Positions 20,279 to 30,371 of a stretch of 64,000 nt of DNA are shown here, in pieces (the stretch's first letter is position 1; each line of letters begins with the position of its first letter). The DNA comes from Muraenolepis orangiensis (lineage: Eukaryota > Chordata > Actinopteri > Gadiformes > Muraenolepididae), in the NCBI GenBank assembly GCA_027704905.1, contig JANIIK010000742.1, forward strand, positions 1 through 64,000. Direction: 5' to 3'. Made by a program: the position numbers and the translations under genes. The notes under the pieces are model-generated. The model was not told the DNA's origin, made no database searches, and saw nothing but the letters and a program-made list of their open reading frames with translations.

Positions 20279-20601
20279 TGGGAGTGGTTCAGCCCACGTT
20301 GAGCCTCCTTCCTCCCTCCAGAGTGGAGCTGGAGCAGGGCAGTGTTACACTCCTGTGTTTGGCCACTGGGGGCTTCCCCTCAGACTGGAAGCTTGGCTGG
20401 AAGGTGGGGGGCAGCAGCAGGTCTGCCGGGGTGTCGGATAGCCCGGGTGTCCTGTGGAAAGATGGCACCTACAGCCGGAGCAGCGCCCTGACCCTCCCTG
20501 CGGACCAGTGGAGGAAGGCGGGCTCAGTGAGCTGTGAGGCCAGTAGGAGCGGCCAGACGCCTGTCACTCAAACCCTGAATCCTGACCAGTGTTCAGAGTA
20601 G
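20279..20601 (+). CDS. Immunoglobulin light-chain constant exon C1
   Basis: A single exon after a pyrimidine tract and AG (acceptor TCTTCCAG ending 20278). It encodes a CL domain of about 107 residues: start QPTLSLLPPS, first intradomain Cys in TLLCLATGGF, Trp in KLGWKVGG, TYSRSSALTL, second Cys in VSCEAS, and a C-terminal DQCSE with the Cys expected to bond the heavy chain. The stop TAG is at 20599-20601. C2 in module 2 differs at a few residues (SV to RA, W to G before KDG, R to K). This is a secreted/membrane antibody light chain once joined to VJ. Which teleost IgL isotype it belongs to needs a phylogeny. Confidence 0.95.
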
Positions 20602-20786
20602 AGAGGCTCCAGCATGGAAGTAGTGTAGAATACAAATCTCCTCTGACACGTCTGCTTTCTATCTCTCTGTCTAAGGTAGCTGCAGCTTCTGATGACCTCC
20701 ATCAATATCACATGTCTTTGAGCCATTAGCATTACGCTTCATGGTCTGTTACCTCTTTGCTTGAGTTTGTCACATGTTGAACATTT

Positions 20787-20792
20787 AATAAA
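20787..20792 (+). terminator. C1 poly(A) signal
   Basis: AATAAA 186 bp after the C1 stop, followed by an A-rich run and TTTATTGTC, the expected position for the light-chain mRNA 3' end. Confidence 0.85.
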
Positions 20793-21306
20793 GATGTAAA
20801 AAAAACAATGATTTATTGTCATCATTTCTGATGGTATATCTTCTGTCCACGCTCTAACAAGTATAACACCTCTTCTATTTCTTCATTAAATATTTGACCA
20901 GCCGTTTGAATGAAGGGTAAAGCTGTGGTTTGTCTCATCTCTGAATGACCAAAGTGTTGCTTGTGTGGCTCTTCTTGGAAGGTGTGTTCACTGGATCCAG
21001 TGGACCAGTGTCAGTCATAGAGACACTGCTGCTGAAATGACCCATGTGTTTCAGACTGACTTCATGTCACTTCATCAAACAGTAGTTCAGGGTGTCCAGG
21101 TTTCTGCACATGTAACAGACGCCAGCAGGTGGCGCTGTGCAGTGGTAAACCTCACTCCCTGACACCTAAATAGACGTTCTAGCGATGAAGCTAGGGCCTG
21201 TGGGTTTGAGCTCTCACGTTAGAACGTGGCCTCTCGTGCCGGAGGTGGTCAGTTCCAGTAATAGTAACAGTAACAGTCAGTGCTCAGTGCTGGACACAGA
21301 CTGTTA
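20793..21306. other. C1 3' flank, left of the hAT insertion
   Basis: Non-coding and almost identical to 40570-41082. Contains GACTTCATGTCACTTCAT and other words shared with the A blocks, which suggests those are 3' flanks of older cassettes. The flank resumes at 22548-22850 after the hAT element. Any 3' light-chain enhancer would be sought here, but I cannot identify one. Confidence 0.6.
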
Positions 21307-21420
21307 CACACATACAGTGGCGTTTTCTCCCGGAGGCCAAGGGAAGCCAGGCTTCCCCTGTTTTTTCGGATTGTAGTTATAATTTTAATACATTTTAAAA
21401 TTATAATTTTTTTTTTTAAT

Positions 21421-21553
21421 TCGGTAATTCTCCTTTGCTGTGTCACACAGCAAAGGAGAATTACCGATTTTTTTTTATTTTAATTAAAAAAATGTAGGAG
21501 AGACGGTCCGGCAGCAACACACAGCCTGTGTGTTGCTGCCGGACCGTCTCTCC
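21421..21553. repeat. Two perfect palindromes inside the hAT element
   Basis: First: 23-bp arms 21421-21443 and 21445-21467 around one base (core GCTGTGTCACACAGC). Second: 28-bp arms 21497-21524 and 21526-21553 around one base (arm contains GACGGTCCGGCAGCAACAC). Both would form hairpins without loops in single-stranded DNA. Confidence 0.95.
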
Positions 21554-21907
21554 CCCATTCTCATTGAGTATTTTACAAAGAGTGAAACAACAGCGCCCCC
21601 TAGATATTATGGTGAAATAGAGGAGGCCAGCCGAATGAGCTTCCCTTGGTGAAAAAAAAAATGGGGGATTGTCCCGGATTGACCAATCAGATGAGGCACG
21701 TCATGTCCCCCTGCCAACCTGTGATTGGTCAGGGCCATGCCAAGGGAGGCCAGAGACGGCTGGCCTCCCTTCAAGGGAATGGGATCCCTTGATCCCATTG
21801 GATCGATTTGAAGGGAATCCCTTGACTCACAAATCCAATCAAATCACATCAACATCAGTACGTAGTACTGTAACTGTCATCCTCGCCGTTTGATAGTATT
21901 AAGCATT

Positions 21908-22246
21908 ATGGAGGGTGGAGATTTGGCGTACTTAATAAAAAACAACTTTACTAAACTTCCGCTACAGCAGCAACTAAAAATTAAATCAGATGACAGGCCC
22001 ATGCCCACACTCGAGCTGTGTGCACAGAGGAAAAAGGGAGCGAATCGGACGTTCAATGAGGACAATTATGTCCGCACGGAGTGGCTAACTGGAAGCGCTG
22101 AACTTCAGCGTCTATTTTGCTGGCCATGTCTTCTTTTTGACAAGGATTCGTGCTCCCTGAACAATCCTTGGGCAACTTCAGGATTCATCGACCTTGCCAA
22201 CCTGTCACGGGCAATTGAGAGGCACGGTAAATCAAAAATCACATAG
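21908..22246 (+). pseudogene. hAT transposase N-terminal fragment (TTF-type finger)
   Basis: ATG at 21908 opens 112 codons starting MEGGDLAYLIKNNF. A TTF/BED-like finger region follows, with EWLTGSAELQRLFCWPCLLF, as in ZMYM1-like and other hAT transposases, and then NPWATSGFIDLANL. It stops at 22244-22246 with no DDE catalytic region or dimerisation domain, so it is a truncated remnant. A run of 15 G at 22322-22336 and a short tail fill the rest of the element. Confidence 0.78.
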
Positions 22247-22547
22247 ATTGTGCTGTGAAATTGAAGCTTTTTTATTCATTACCGAATCTGCACTGCGCAT
22301 TGAGCGGCTGGTTATGCATTTGGGGGGGGGGGGGGGAATGCTTAAATTAATAAGACGAGAGAGTTTTGGCTGGAGAGTGCGTGCGGACCTGTCGGTTAGA
22401 TAACAGGCGTGTGCAAGTCCTGCATCTGTATGATACAACTGTGTAAAATGATACCGGGCGCTGTAATCACTCAACTGGTTACGTTATTGACCCAAAAAAA
22501 ACTGGCTTCCCCTAAAATTTTCACCACGCCACGCTACTGCACACATA

Positions 22548-22844
22548 CCAACTTAGAAACGTGTAGAAGTACGTCTGGAGAGACATTCAGTATCTCTCAC
22601 GGAGACAGAGGATCCCTAGCATGCTGAGTGGTGGAAACAGTTCCATATTAATCATGGTTGAGTTTATTAGTCAAAGACCAAACCGACATCATCTCTTAAA
22701 GATGTGGTTCATTAACCGTATTCTGTGAGCAGTGAACCGTAGCTATTCAAATGATCTCCAGTTTTAGCTGACGCCCACCTGGGTCTCTAGAGGGACAGGA
22801 AGTCAGTGGAGGTTTTCAGAAGAGTCTCTGGAGATTACAGGGAA

Positions 22845-22940
<96 letters not shown>
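22548..22940. repeat. C1 3' flank resumed, ending in a (TG)n tract
   Basis: 22548-22850 matches 41091-41392. (TG)n runs 22849-22940, about 92 bp, against 41393-41518 in module 2 with one GG interruption and a TATATG end. The Cys-Val ORFs across it are artefacts. Confidence 0.9.
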
Positions 22941-22943
<3 letters not shown>

Positions 22944-23034
22944 CTACATTCCGGCTCAGTGGTGCCCTCTTGTGTCAAACCATTGTTTTATTACAAGCCA
23001 TTGCTACAAAGAGTGAATCCAAAACTGTTAGTCA

Positions 23035-23412
23035 ATGGTGTAGTAGTTGTATATAATATGTTGTAGTTGAGGCAGTAGTTGTATGTAATATGTGGTAGTT
23101 GAGGTAGTAGTTGTATATAATATGTGTTGAAAACTGATTTTGCCTCGTGTAAACTTTGAATGAATATGTTGTTTACTTTTGTAGTTTACACGGTGTCTTC
23201 AGAGAGAGAGAGAGAGGAGGAGAGAAATAAACCTTGGAAGACATCAGTATGTTTGGTGGCCTAACTCATTGGACCGGTGTAGCTACAGTCTGTATGTTAT
23301 ATGTGGTAGTTGTGTTAGATGTGTGTAAGATGTGGTTGTTGAGGTAGTAGTTTTATATATGTGTGGTAGTTGAGGTAGTAGTTTTATATATGTGTGGTAG
23401 TTGTATATAATA
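23035..23412. repeat. Short 32-bp minisatellite pieces around a conserved spacer
   Basis: Minisatellite units at 23035-23125 and 23290-23412 flank a spacer (23126-23290) with (GA)n and GAAATAAACC, conserved at 41775-41940. Confidence 0.8.
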
Positions 23413-23436
23413 TGTTGACCATTTTATAATATGTTG

Positions 23437-24235
23437 ACTCTTTATCCTGACCTCTCTCCCCTCCCTCTGACCTTTCTCCCTTCTCTCCCTTCTCTCTCTT
23501 CTCTCCCTTCTCTCCCTTCTCTCTCTTCTCTCCCTTCTCTCTTCTCTCTTTTCTCTCCTTCTCTCTCTTCTCTCCCTTCTCTCTCTTCTCTCTCTTCTCT
23601 CCCTTCTCTCCCTTCTCTCCCTTCTCTCTCTTCTCTCTCTTCTCTCCCTTCTCTCCCTTCCCTCCCTTCTCTCCTTCTCTCCCTTCTCTCTCTTCTCTCC
23701 CTTCTCTCCCTTCTCTCTCTTCTCTCCCTTCTCTCCCTTCTCTCTCTTCTCTCTCCCTTCTCTCTCTTCTCTCTCTTCTCTCCCTCTCTCCCTTCTCTCC
23801 CTTCTCTCCCTTCTCTCTCTTCTCTCCCTTCTCTCCCTTCTCTCTCTTCTCTCCCTTCTCTCCCTTCTCTCTCTTCTCTCTCCCTTCTCTCTCTTCTCTC
23901 TCTTCTCTCCTTCTCTCTCTTCTCTCCTTCTCTCTCTTCTCTCCCTTCTCTCTCTTCTCTCTTTTCCCTCCCTCTCTCTCATCTCTCCTTCTCTCCCTTC
24001 CCTCTCCCTTCTCTCCCTTCTCTCTCTTCTCTCCCTTCTCTCCCTTCTCTCCCTTCTCTCTCATCTCTCCCTTCTCTCCCTTCTCTCTCCTTCTCTCCCT
24101 TCTCCCTTCTCTCCCTTCTCTCCCTTCTCTCTTCTCTCCCTTCTCTCCCTTCTCTCCCTTCTCTCTCATCTCTCCCTTCTCTCTCTTCTCTCCCTTCTCT
24201 CTCCTTCTCTCTCTTCTCTCCCCCCTCTGTACCCT
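23437..24235. repeat. 800-bp polypyrimidine tract (CCCTTCTCTCTCTT)n
   Basis: Almost pure C/T on the plus strand, built from CCTTCTCTCCCTTCTCTCTC variants with multi-unit periodicity. Module 2 lacks it. The long Arg/Glu and Ser/Leu-Pro ORFs (over 280 residues) are composition artefacts. Mirror-repeat symmetry could favour triplex DNA. Confidence 0.95.
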
Positions 24236-24270
24236 CCCTCCCACCTTTCCTCCCTGTCCCAAATATACCT

Positions 24271-24287
24271 GGTCTTTAACCCCCCCC

Positions 24288-24324
<37 letters not shown>

Positions 24325-24606
24325 CCAGCACCAGTCACTTTATCTATTCATCTCCACTGCTATTGTAAATATCATTTAATTAACATTCTGCACTAAAGGA
24401 TACTTGCACTAAATGTCAACTTCATGTTCTGCTGATTGTGTTTTGGTGATTATATTATTACTAACTTGTTGTAGCCCCTTTTTTTGCCCTTTGTTTAGTC
24501 TTGTTGTTGATGTATATTGCTCACTGTTGGACTGTAGAAACTGAATCAGATCTCTATATGTATAACACATGTGGACATTGGACAATAACATTGACTTTGA
24601 CTTTGA
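24271..24606 (+). mobile_element. LINE 3' UTR fragment with (TTTGAC)n tail
   Basis: After an (AC)n tract, sequence ending GGACAATAACATTGACTTTGACTTTGAC (24575-24616) resembles the 3' terminus of fish Rex1-like LINEs. No coding part is present. It is absent from module 2, where only a short ACTTGACTTGACTTGAC remnant is seen near 42173. Confidence 0.55.
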
Positions 24607-25570
24607 CTTTGACTTTGTTGTGGTTGAGGTAGTAGTTGTATATAACATGTGGTAGTGAAGGTAGTAGTTGTATATAACATGTGGTAGTTGAGTTAGTAGT
24701 AGTATATAACATGTGGTAGTGAAGGTAGTAGTTGTATATAACATGTGGTAGTGAAGGTAGTAGTTGTATATAACATGTGGTAGTGAAGGTAGTAGTTGTA
24801 TATAACATGTGGTAGTTGAGGTAGTAGTAGTATATAACATGTGGTAGTTGAGGTAGTAGTAGTATATAACATGTGGTAGTTGAGGTAGTAGTTGTATATA
24901 ACATGTGGTAGTTGAGGTAGTAGTTGTATATAATATGTGGTAGTTGAGGTAGTAGTAGTATATAACATGTGGTAGTGAAGGTAGTAGTTGTATATAACAT
25001 GTGGTAGTGAAGGTAGTAGTAGTATATAACATGTGGTAGTGAAGGTAGTAGTTGTATATAACATGTGGTAGTGAAGGTAGTAGTAGTATATAACATGTGG
25101 TAGTGAAGGTAGTAGTTGTATATAACATGTGGTAGTGAAGGTAGTAGTTGTATGTTATATGTGGTGATTGAGGTAGTTATTTATCATATGTTGTCGTTTT
25201 TTTAAACACATTTGGTAGTTTAGGTAGTCGCTGTATATAATATGTGGTAGTTGAGGTAGTAGTTGTGTATAATATGTTGTAGTTGAGGTAGTAGTTGTGT
25301 ATAATATGTTGTAGTTGAGGTACTAGTAGTATATAATATGTGGTAGTTGAGGTAGTAGTTGTATATAATGTGTGGTAGTTCAGTTAGTAGTTGTATATAA
25401 TATATGGTAGTTGAGGTAGTGGTTGTATATAATGTGTGGTAGTTGAGGTAGTAGTTGTGTCTATACTATGTGGTATTTGATTTAGTGGTGTTATATAATA
25501 TGTGGTAGTTGAGAGAGTAGTTGTATATAATATGTGGTAGTTAAGGTAGTAGTTGTATATAATATGTATG
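24607..25570. repeat. 32-bp minisatellite with a 31-bp variant
   Basis: Copies alternate between GTAGTTGAGG and GTAGTGAAGG cores; the latter form their own runs (24720-24800, 24965-25140). The array becomes irregular after 25140, matching 42010-42440. Confidence 0.93.
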
Positions 25571-25892
25571 TCATATGTGTTATTATGTAGTAATACAATA
25601 CCACTTTTGCCACTTTTTGAGTTGAATAATCCCTTGTTTTTCTGTACTGCTAAATATCAAACGTTTGTGGAGACCTGCAGTGAGTGTTTATTATTGTTGG
25701 CCAGTAGGTGGCGCCAGGTCGTCAGTTGTAGAAATATCACAAGGATGAGGATAATGATGATGGAAGTGATGATGGGGATGATTGTGATGATGAAGATACC
25801 AGAATAGAAAGGTTAGCTTGCCCTCCGCCAGCTAACCTTTCTATTCTGGTATCTTCATCATCACAATCTTCCCCAAGGGGAGAGAATAGTTA
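25571..25892. repeat. Spacer containing a long inverted repeat
   Basis: Arms of 39 bp, 25780-25818 and 25830-25868, with an 11-nt loop CGCCAGC-type centre; arm core GATACCAGAATAGAAAGGTT. The left arm continues an acidic-coding (GATGAT)n stretch, as in the N-termini of some DNA transposases (piggyBac-like is possible). Conserved at 42627-42727 with 47-bp arms. Confidence 0.85.
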
Positions 25893-26117
25893 TTATATCA
25901 TTCGTGAAACACAGTGAAACAGCGTGTTAATGCTCTCAGAGAGAGCTGAGGCGAAGAAGCTGTTCCTAAGCCTGCTTGACTTGGAACAAAGGTTGCTATA
26001 GCGCCTCCTGGAGGAGAGGAGGGCAAACAGTCCATGGTTGGGGTGAAAGGTGTCTTTGTGTCTTTGATATAGTTGGTATGAGGGATTGGGAAGAGGAAAG
26101 GGATGATTGGAATCCAT
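25893..26117 (-). pseudogene. LINE C-terminal fragment, minus strand, module 1
   Basis: On the minus strand it reads HGLFALLSSRRRYSNLCSKS followed by RLRNSFFASALSESINTLF, the C-terminal (R)RNSFFP-like end typical of fish jockey-superfamily LINEs. The upstream RT is absent. The module 2 copy is 42746-42970. Only the end of the protein survives, so the assignment is moderate. Confidence 0.5.
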
Positions 26118-26554
26118 AAAACATTGATTGTGTTTTAGTAAACCCCAAAATCTCTTTTTTCCAGGTGAAAACAGTCCTGTCTAGGACAACGTGTCAAAGA
26201 TCACATTATTTTGAAACCCGCAGATGTCCTCCTGGTAAAATAGGGTTTTACTTTTACCTTTAATGACAATCTTGCATATTTTCTATTTTTACTCTCCGAT
26301 CATTAGCAGATGCTTTTATAAATATATAAAAATATATATTTATACAGTAAATATATTGTTAGTTTTATGTTAGACACACATAATTAATGACCAATGGGTT
26401 TAGTCATTTTTGCTCTATTGGATGACTTCCAGGTAAATATCGAGGGGGGTGGGATTGAACCCAAAATTTTGGGCTGGGAATGGAGCACACTAACCCTTCC
26501 CTTTAACCATAACCCTGCCCTTTAACCCTAACATGTTGTTGTTTTTGTGGGCAT

Positions 26555-26780
26555 GGACAAGCCAGGCGAGAAGTCCATCATGAGCTACGTGTCTCAGTTC
26601 CTGAAGCACCACCCATGGGTTATAACAATTGTAATATTTATGTTTAATATTTGTGCGATACAACCGCCATCCTCCGTGGTGGTCCCGCCCCTCTCTCCCC
26701 CTCCACCCTGAGGCCACAGAGGAAGGAGCACAAGGCCCTGAGGGAGCCGAGGGGAACCTCACCGACAGATACCAGGTGAT
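26555..26780 (+). pseudogene. Exon-like remnant resembling a calponin-homology domain end
   Basis: GACAAGCCAGGCGAGAAG... reads DKPGEKSIMSYVSQFLKHH, like the last helix of the second CH domain in large actin-binding proteins of the nesprin/plakin type (inference). In this module the frame then runs into unrelated sequence because a segment is deleted. At 26700-26778 a second exon-like stretch ends NLTDRYQ directly before GTGATC, a donor-like site that has become the start of the 31-bp minisatellite. The module 2 version at 43371 is more complete. Confidence 0.4.
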
Positions 26781-27280
26781 CACACCTAAACACAGTCCAA
26801 TACCAGGTGATCACACCTAAACACAGTCCAATACCAGGTGAACACACCTAAACACAGTCCAATACCAGGTGATCACACCTAAACACAGTCCAATACCAGG
26901 TGGACACACCTAAACACAGTCCAATACCAGGTGATCACACCTAAACACAGTCCAATACCAGGTGATCACACCTAAACACAGTCCAATACCAGGTGATCAC
27001 ACCTAAACACAGTCCAATACCAGGTGATCACACCTAAACACAGTCCAATACCAGGTGATCACACCTAAACACAGTCCAATACCAGGTGAACACACCTAAA
27101 CACAGTCCAATACCAGGTGATCACACCTAAACACAGTCCAATACCAGGTGAACACACCTAAACACAGTCCAATACCAGGTGATCACACCTAAACACAGTC
27201 CAATACCAGGTGAACACACCTAAACACAGTCCAATACCAGGTGAACACACCTAAACACAGTCCAATACCAGGTGACAGAT
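26776..27280. repeat. 31-bp minisatellite (ACACCTAAACACAGTCCAAT...)n
   Basis: About sixteen copies of a 31-bp unit with the repeated TACCAGGTGATCACACC / GTGAACACACC alternation. The unit begins with the donor-like CCAG/GTGATC of the exon remnant just upstream. Confidence 0.95.
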
Positions 27281-27500
27281 ACCAGTGAACACACAGACAG
27301 ATACCAGGTGAACACACAGACAGATACCAGGTGAACACACAGACAGATACCAGGTGAACACACACACAGATACCAGGTGAACACACAGACAGATACCAGG
27401 TGAACACACAGACAGATACCAGGTGAACACACACACAGATACCAGGTGAACACACAGACAGATACCAGGTGAACACACAGACAGATACCAGGTCCACACA
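27281..27500. repeat. 23-bp minisatellite (AGATACCAGGTGAACACACAGAC)n
   Basis: About nine copies of a 23-bp unit that shares TACCAGGTGAACACAC with the preceding 31-bp array, so it is a derived shorter repeat. The Val-Cys-Ser ORFs on the minus strand are artefacts. Confidence 0.95.
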
Positions 27501-27934
27501 CCTAGCACAGACAACCCTGTAATGGAATAAGAGCGCAGTGGTCCAGTAGAAAACACACTATAATAGAGGACAGTAGAACACATTATAATACAGGAGTGGA
27601 ATATAGTAGAGTTATATGTGTTTTTAATTTTTTTTTTTATTTAGCTAGTCTTCCCCAGTAAGACAAAAACCACATAACAGACTTGAAACTGTATTTGTAA
27701 TACAGTAGAATAGTAGTAGAACATAGTAGAGCATAGTAAAACATAATAGTAGAACAGCCTAGCGTAGAGAGGAGAGCATTCTAGAATATAATCAACCATC
27801 AATATAGTACATAGTTAAATAGTACAAAATAGCTATTCTGTGTTTGTCTGGGCACGACTTAGAGACAAGGTCTGAATAGATATCAATATGAAAACCCTAC
27901 ATTGCTACTCCATTACCATAGCTCTTCATCATTC

Positions 27935-28016
<82 letters not shown>
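27501..28016. other. Non-coding spacer ending in (TG)n
   Basis: AT-rich, with AGTAGAACATAGTA repeats near 27700 and (TG)n at 27936-28016. Homologous to 49066-49635, where the TG tract is about 130 bp. No gene is seen. Confidence 0.7.
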
Positions 28017-28018
<2 letters not shown>

Positions 28019-28279
28019 TGACATCACCAAGCGGAAGTACTTTTATGGTCGTCGTACTTTGATGGAACATGTCCTCTTTAAAGACGATACTTTATATGGA
28101 AGACATTGAACATGTAGTTGAAGAAGGTCATTTATAAGGATAGACAATAAACATGTCGTTTTGAAGAAGGTACTTCATAGGGAAGATCACATGTGGTTGA
28201 AGATGAAGCTTTATGAGAAACACATCTTGTACTCCACATTACTTTATAATTGGTGCAGATCACACAGGACACGGTTTGC

Positions 28280-28720
28280 AGGCTGAAAGACGCCAGGCGC
28301 ACTGCACTGCTCTTTTTTCCTTTATGATATCATTTTTAAATAACCGTCGTGTTTTGTTTTGTTTTTGCAATGCAACCACCGTATCAGCTGTCAGTCTGTA
28401 CACACGGAAGTGAATTTGCTGCTTGCTGCTTGTGAACTTTCTTGGCTAAAAACCTCAGCATTAAGAAATTGGACAGGCGGAGGGTGTTTTCTCTGGCTCT
28501 GATTGAGTGCCAGAGTGAATTTCCCAGTAACACACTGGACACAGGGAAACGGTGATCCGTGTGGGGACATGAAACCCTCAGAAAGAGGAGACATCGCGGG
28601 GAGAACCAGCAGCTGGTCCAGGAGCTTCGGCTCAATGATGGGCGGTTCAAGGCTTATTTTAGGATGAGTCGGCATCAATTTGACAATCTGCTGTCAATCG
28701 TTGGAGCGGCTCAGCATTAG
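28280..28720 (+). pseudogene. PIF/Harbinger transposase N-terminal fragment, module 1
   Basis: From 28580 the frame reads RKRRHRGENQQLVQELRLND and then GRFKAYFRMSRHQFDNLLSIVG before a TAG at 28718. The ELRLNDGRF..YFRMS..QFD pattern is the N-terminal signature of HARBI1-like transposases. No DDE region follows. Upstream sequence to about 28280 may be its UTR. The module 2 copy (50177-50317) differs by I to S. Confidence 0.72.
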
Positions 28721-29129
28721 CTTGCGGTAGGTTAAGTTAATTATAATTAGCTACACCTATTATAACTATTATCTAAATTTAGGTTTATTACTAAACCTAC
28801 TATTATATATTGTAATTTCTTAGTTCATAGATATTTTTAATATAGCCTGATGTTGCATTTAGAATATTCATCTGAAAGCTAGTAACTTTAAGTGTAGTAA
28901 AAGTTTAAAGTAGAATATTTCCCTCTGAAAACGATGCATAGACACACGTCACCCATCTAGCACGCTAGGCAGACTGAACCCATTAGTTGACCCAGGACGG
29001 GTGAAATGCATTGACAGATACATCCTGGAAATAATGTGTAGGCTTCTGGTTAATATCCTACCCATTCTAACAAAAAGCCCTCTTACATTACAGATTCCTG
29101 GCCACTGGATATTAGTAACTTAATAACTA
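28721..29129. other. AT-rich spacer, no gene seen
   Basis: Contains short inverted words (AATTATAATTAGC) and AT-rich stretches. Homologous to 50318-50724 with few differences. Probably the rest of the decayed Harbinger element. Confidence 0.5.
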
Positions 29130-29815
29130 AGATGGCGCCAATGACGGATGCCGTAGTGTTTGTTATTTGTCTTTTTAATGTTGTGTTTGGCGAAACCTAC
29201 AGCAGGGAGGGGTTAGTTAGCATAAGGGGATCCACACCTGCGGATTTAATCCCCGACTTTCTAACTTTTTCTTCCGATTTACTGGATATATTGGTCAGAG
29301 GAACCGCAGCCTTTGTCCGTGTCAAAACTTGGATTCGACACAGACGGGGAAAGCGCTCCGGAGCACTGGTACCTTTACCCGGAATATTCCTGCCAAACAT
29401 GCAACTAAATGGATGAACTAAGACTTATGGTGGCGAGAAATAGTGTTCTTTCGTTCGGTTCTTTCGCTCACGGAGACGTGGCCGAGGGAATCGATACCCA
29501 ACACCGCTCTCCAGCTCAAAGGGTTTGAGCTTTTTCGAGCGGACCGTATGGCTTTGCTGAGCGGAAAATCAAGGGGTGGAAGGGTCTGCTTCTTACAGGC
29601 AGAAACTAAAACTCTCTAAGCCTGTGGTCAGGACTTTCAAGTTGTGGACTAGCGAGGCCCAGGAGAAAACTAGCGCCATGTTAGATAATGCTGGCGGCGG
29701 CGCAGAGGATTTTCAATGGGCGATAGAGGCTGCAGGCGGTGATCTAGATGTGTACGCAGACATTGTGACGTCATTCATCACTGTGCACTGTGTGCATCAC
29801 TGTGAGAATTTTGTG
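29130..29815 (+). pseudogene. LINE 5' end: leader, AP-endonuclease start and linker, module 1
   Basis: Starts at AAGATGGCGCCAATG. A first frame (29132-29416) precedes a typical LINE endonuclease start MDELRLMVARNSVL at 29410. After a frameshift comes LTETWPRESIPNTALQLKGF with the AP-endonuclease ETW motif, then FRADRMALLSGKSRGGRVC. An internal deletion jumps to the post-endonuclease linker (KPVVRTFKLWTSEA ... VTSFITVHC), which then breaks into C-rich repeats. It is the same LINE family as the RT fragment at 12851: that one resumes at FPNQKPVMNREV, just downstream in the protein. Confidence 0.75.
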
Positions 29816-29819
29816 TACC

Positions 29820-30045
29820 TCCTCGCACCTCCCCCCCACACCCATCAACACCTTCCACCCAACCCCCACTCCCCTCCCCCCTCAACCCCTTCCACCCAAC
29901 CCCCACCCCCCTCAACCCCTTCCACCCAACCCCCACACCCATCAACCCCTTCCACCCAACCCCCACACCCATCAACCCCTTCCACCCAACCCCCACCCCA
30001 TCAACCCTTCCACACAACCCTCACCCCAGCAGCAACCCAGGCCCC
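29820..30045. repeat. C-rich minisatellite (CAACCCCTTCCACCCAACCCC)n
   Basis: Imperfect units of about 27 bp, CACCCATCAACCCCTTCCACCCAA, about seven copies. The Pro/Thr-rich ORFs are artefacts. Counterpart 51415-51650. Confidence 0.92.
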
Positions 30046-30371
30046 TCCATACATAGATACATAGATATCTATGTATGTATATATAGCCCCTAGATGCATA
30101 CATCATATACATACATATTTTAGATACATGCATACATATTATACATACATAATATACATACATATTATAGATACATGCATACATATTATACATACATATT
30201 ATACATACATAGTATACATACATGCATACATATTATATATACATACATACATACACATTATACACACATTATACATTCATGCATATTATACATACTGTAT
30301 GGACATACAAATGATACACACATACATACATACATACATACATACCTATTATACATACATTGTACATACAT
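30046..30371. repeat. TACA microsatellite closing module 1
   Basis: ATACATAC units with ATTATACATAC variants. It is the empty-site version of the array that the L2 element interrupts at 51833-54735. Confidence 0.92.

Larger units (their letters stand above)
21315..22539 (+). mobile_element. hAT transposon, non-autonomous, with clean empty site in module 2
   Basis: Ends CAGTGGCGTT at left and, reverse complemented, CAGTAGCGTGGCGT at right, flanked by the 8-bp target duplication CACACATA (21307-21314, 22540-22547). Module 2 carries a single CACACATA at 41083-41090 with no insertion, so the element arrived after the duplication, or was lost precisely, which is less likely. It carries a transposase N-terminal fragment and two long perfect palindromes. 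Confidence 0.92.

Noticed and set aside
23353..24331. Long Arg/Glu-rich (minus) and Ser/Leu/Pro-rich (plus) ORFs
   Set aside because: Pure polypyrimidine simple sequence; both strands are open because stop codons cannot arise in it.
29576..30064. Pro/Thr-rich protein gene
   Set aside because: The N-terminal part is a LINE linker and the rest is the C-rich minisatellite; the start codon is not ATG in the sequence.
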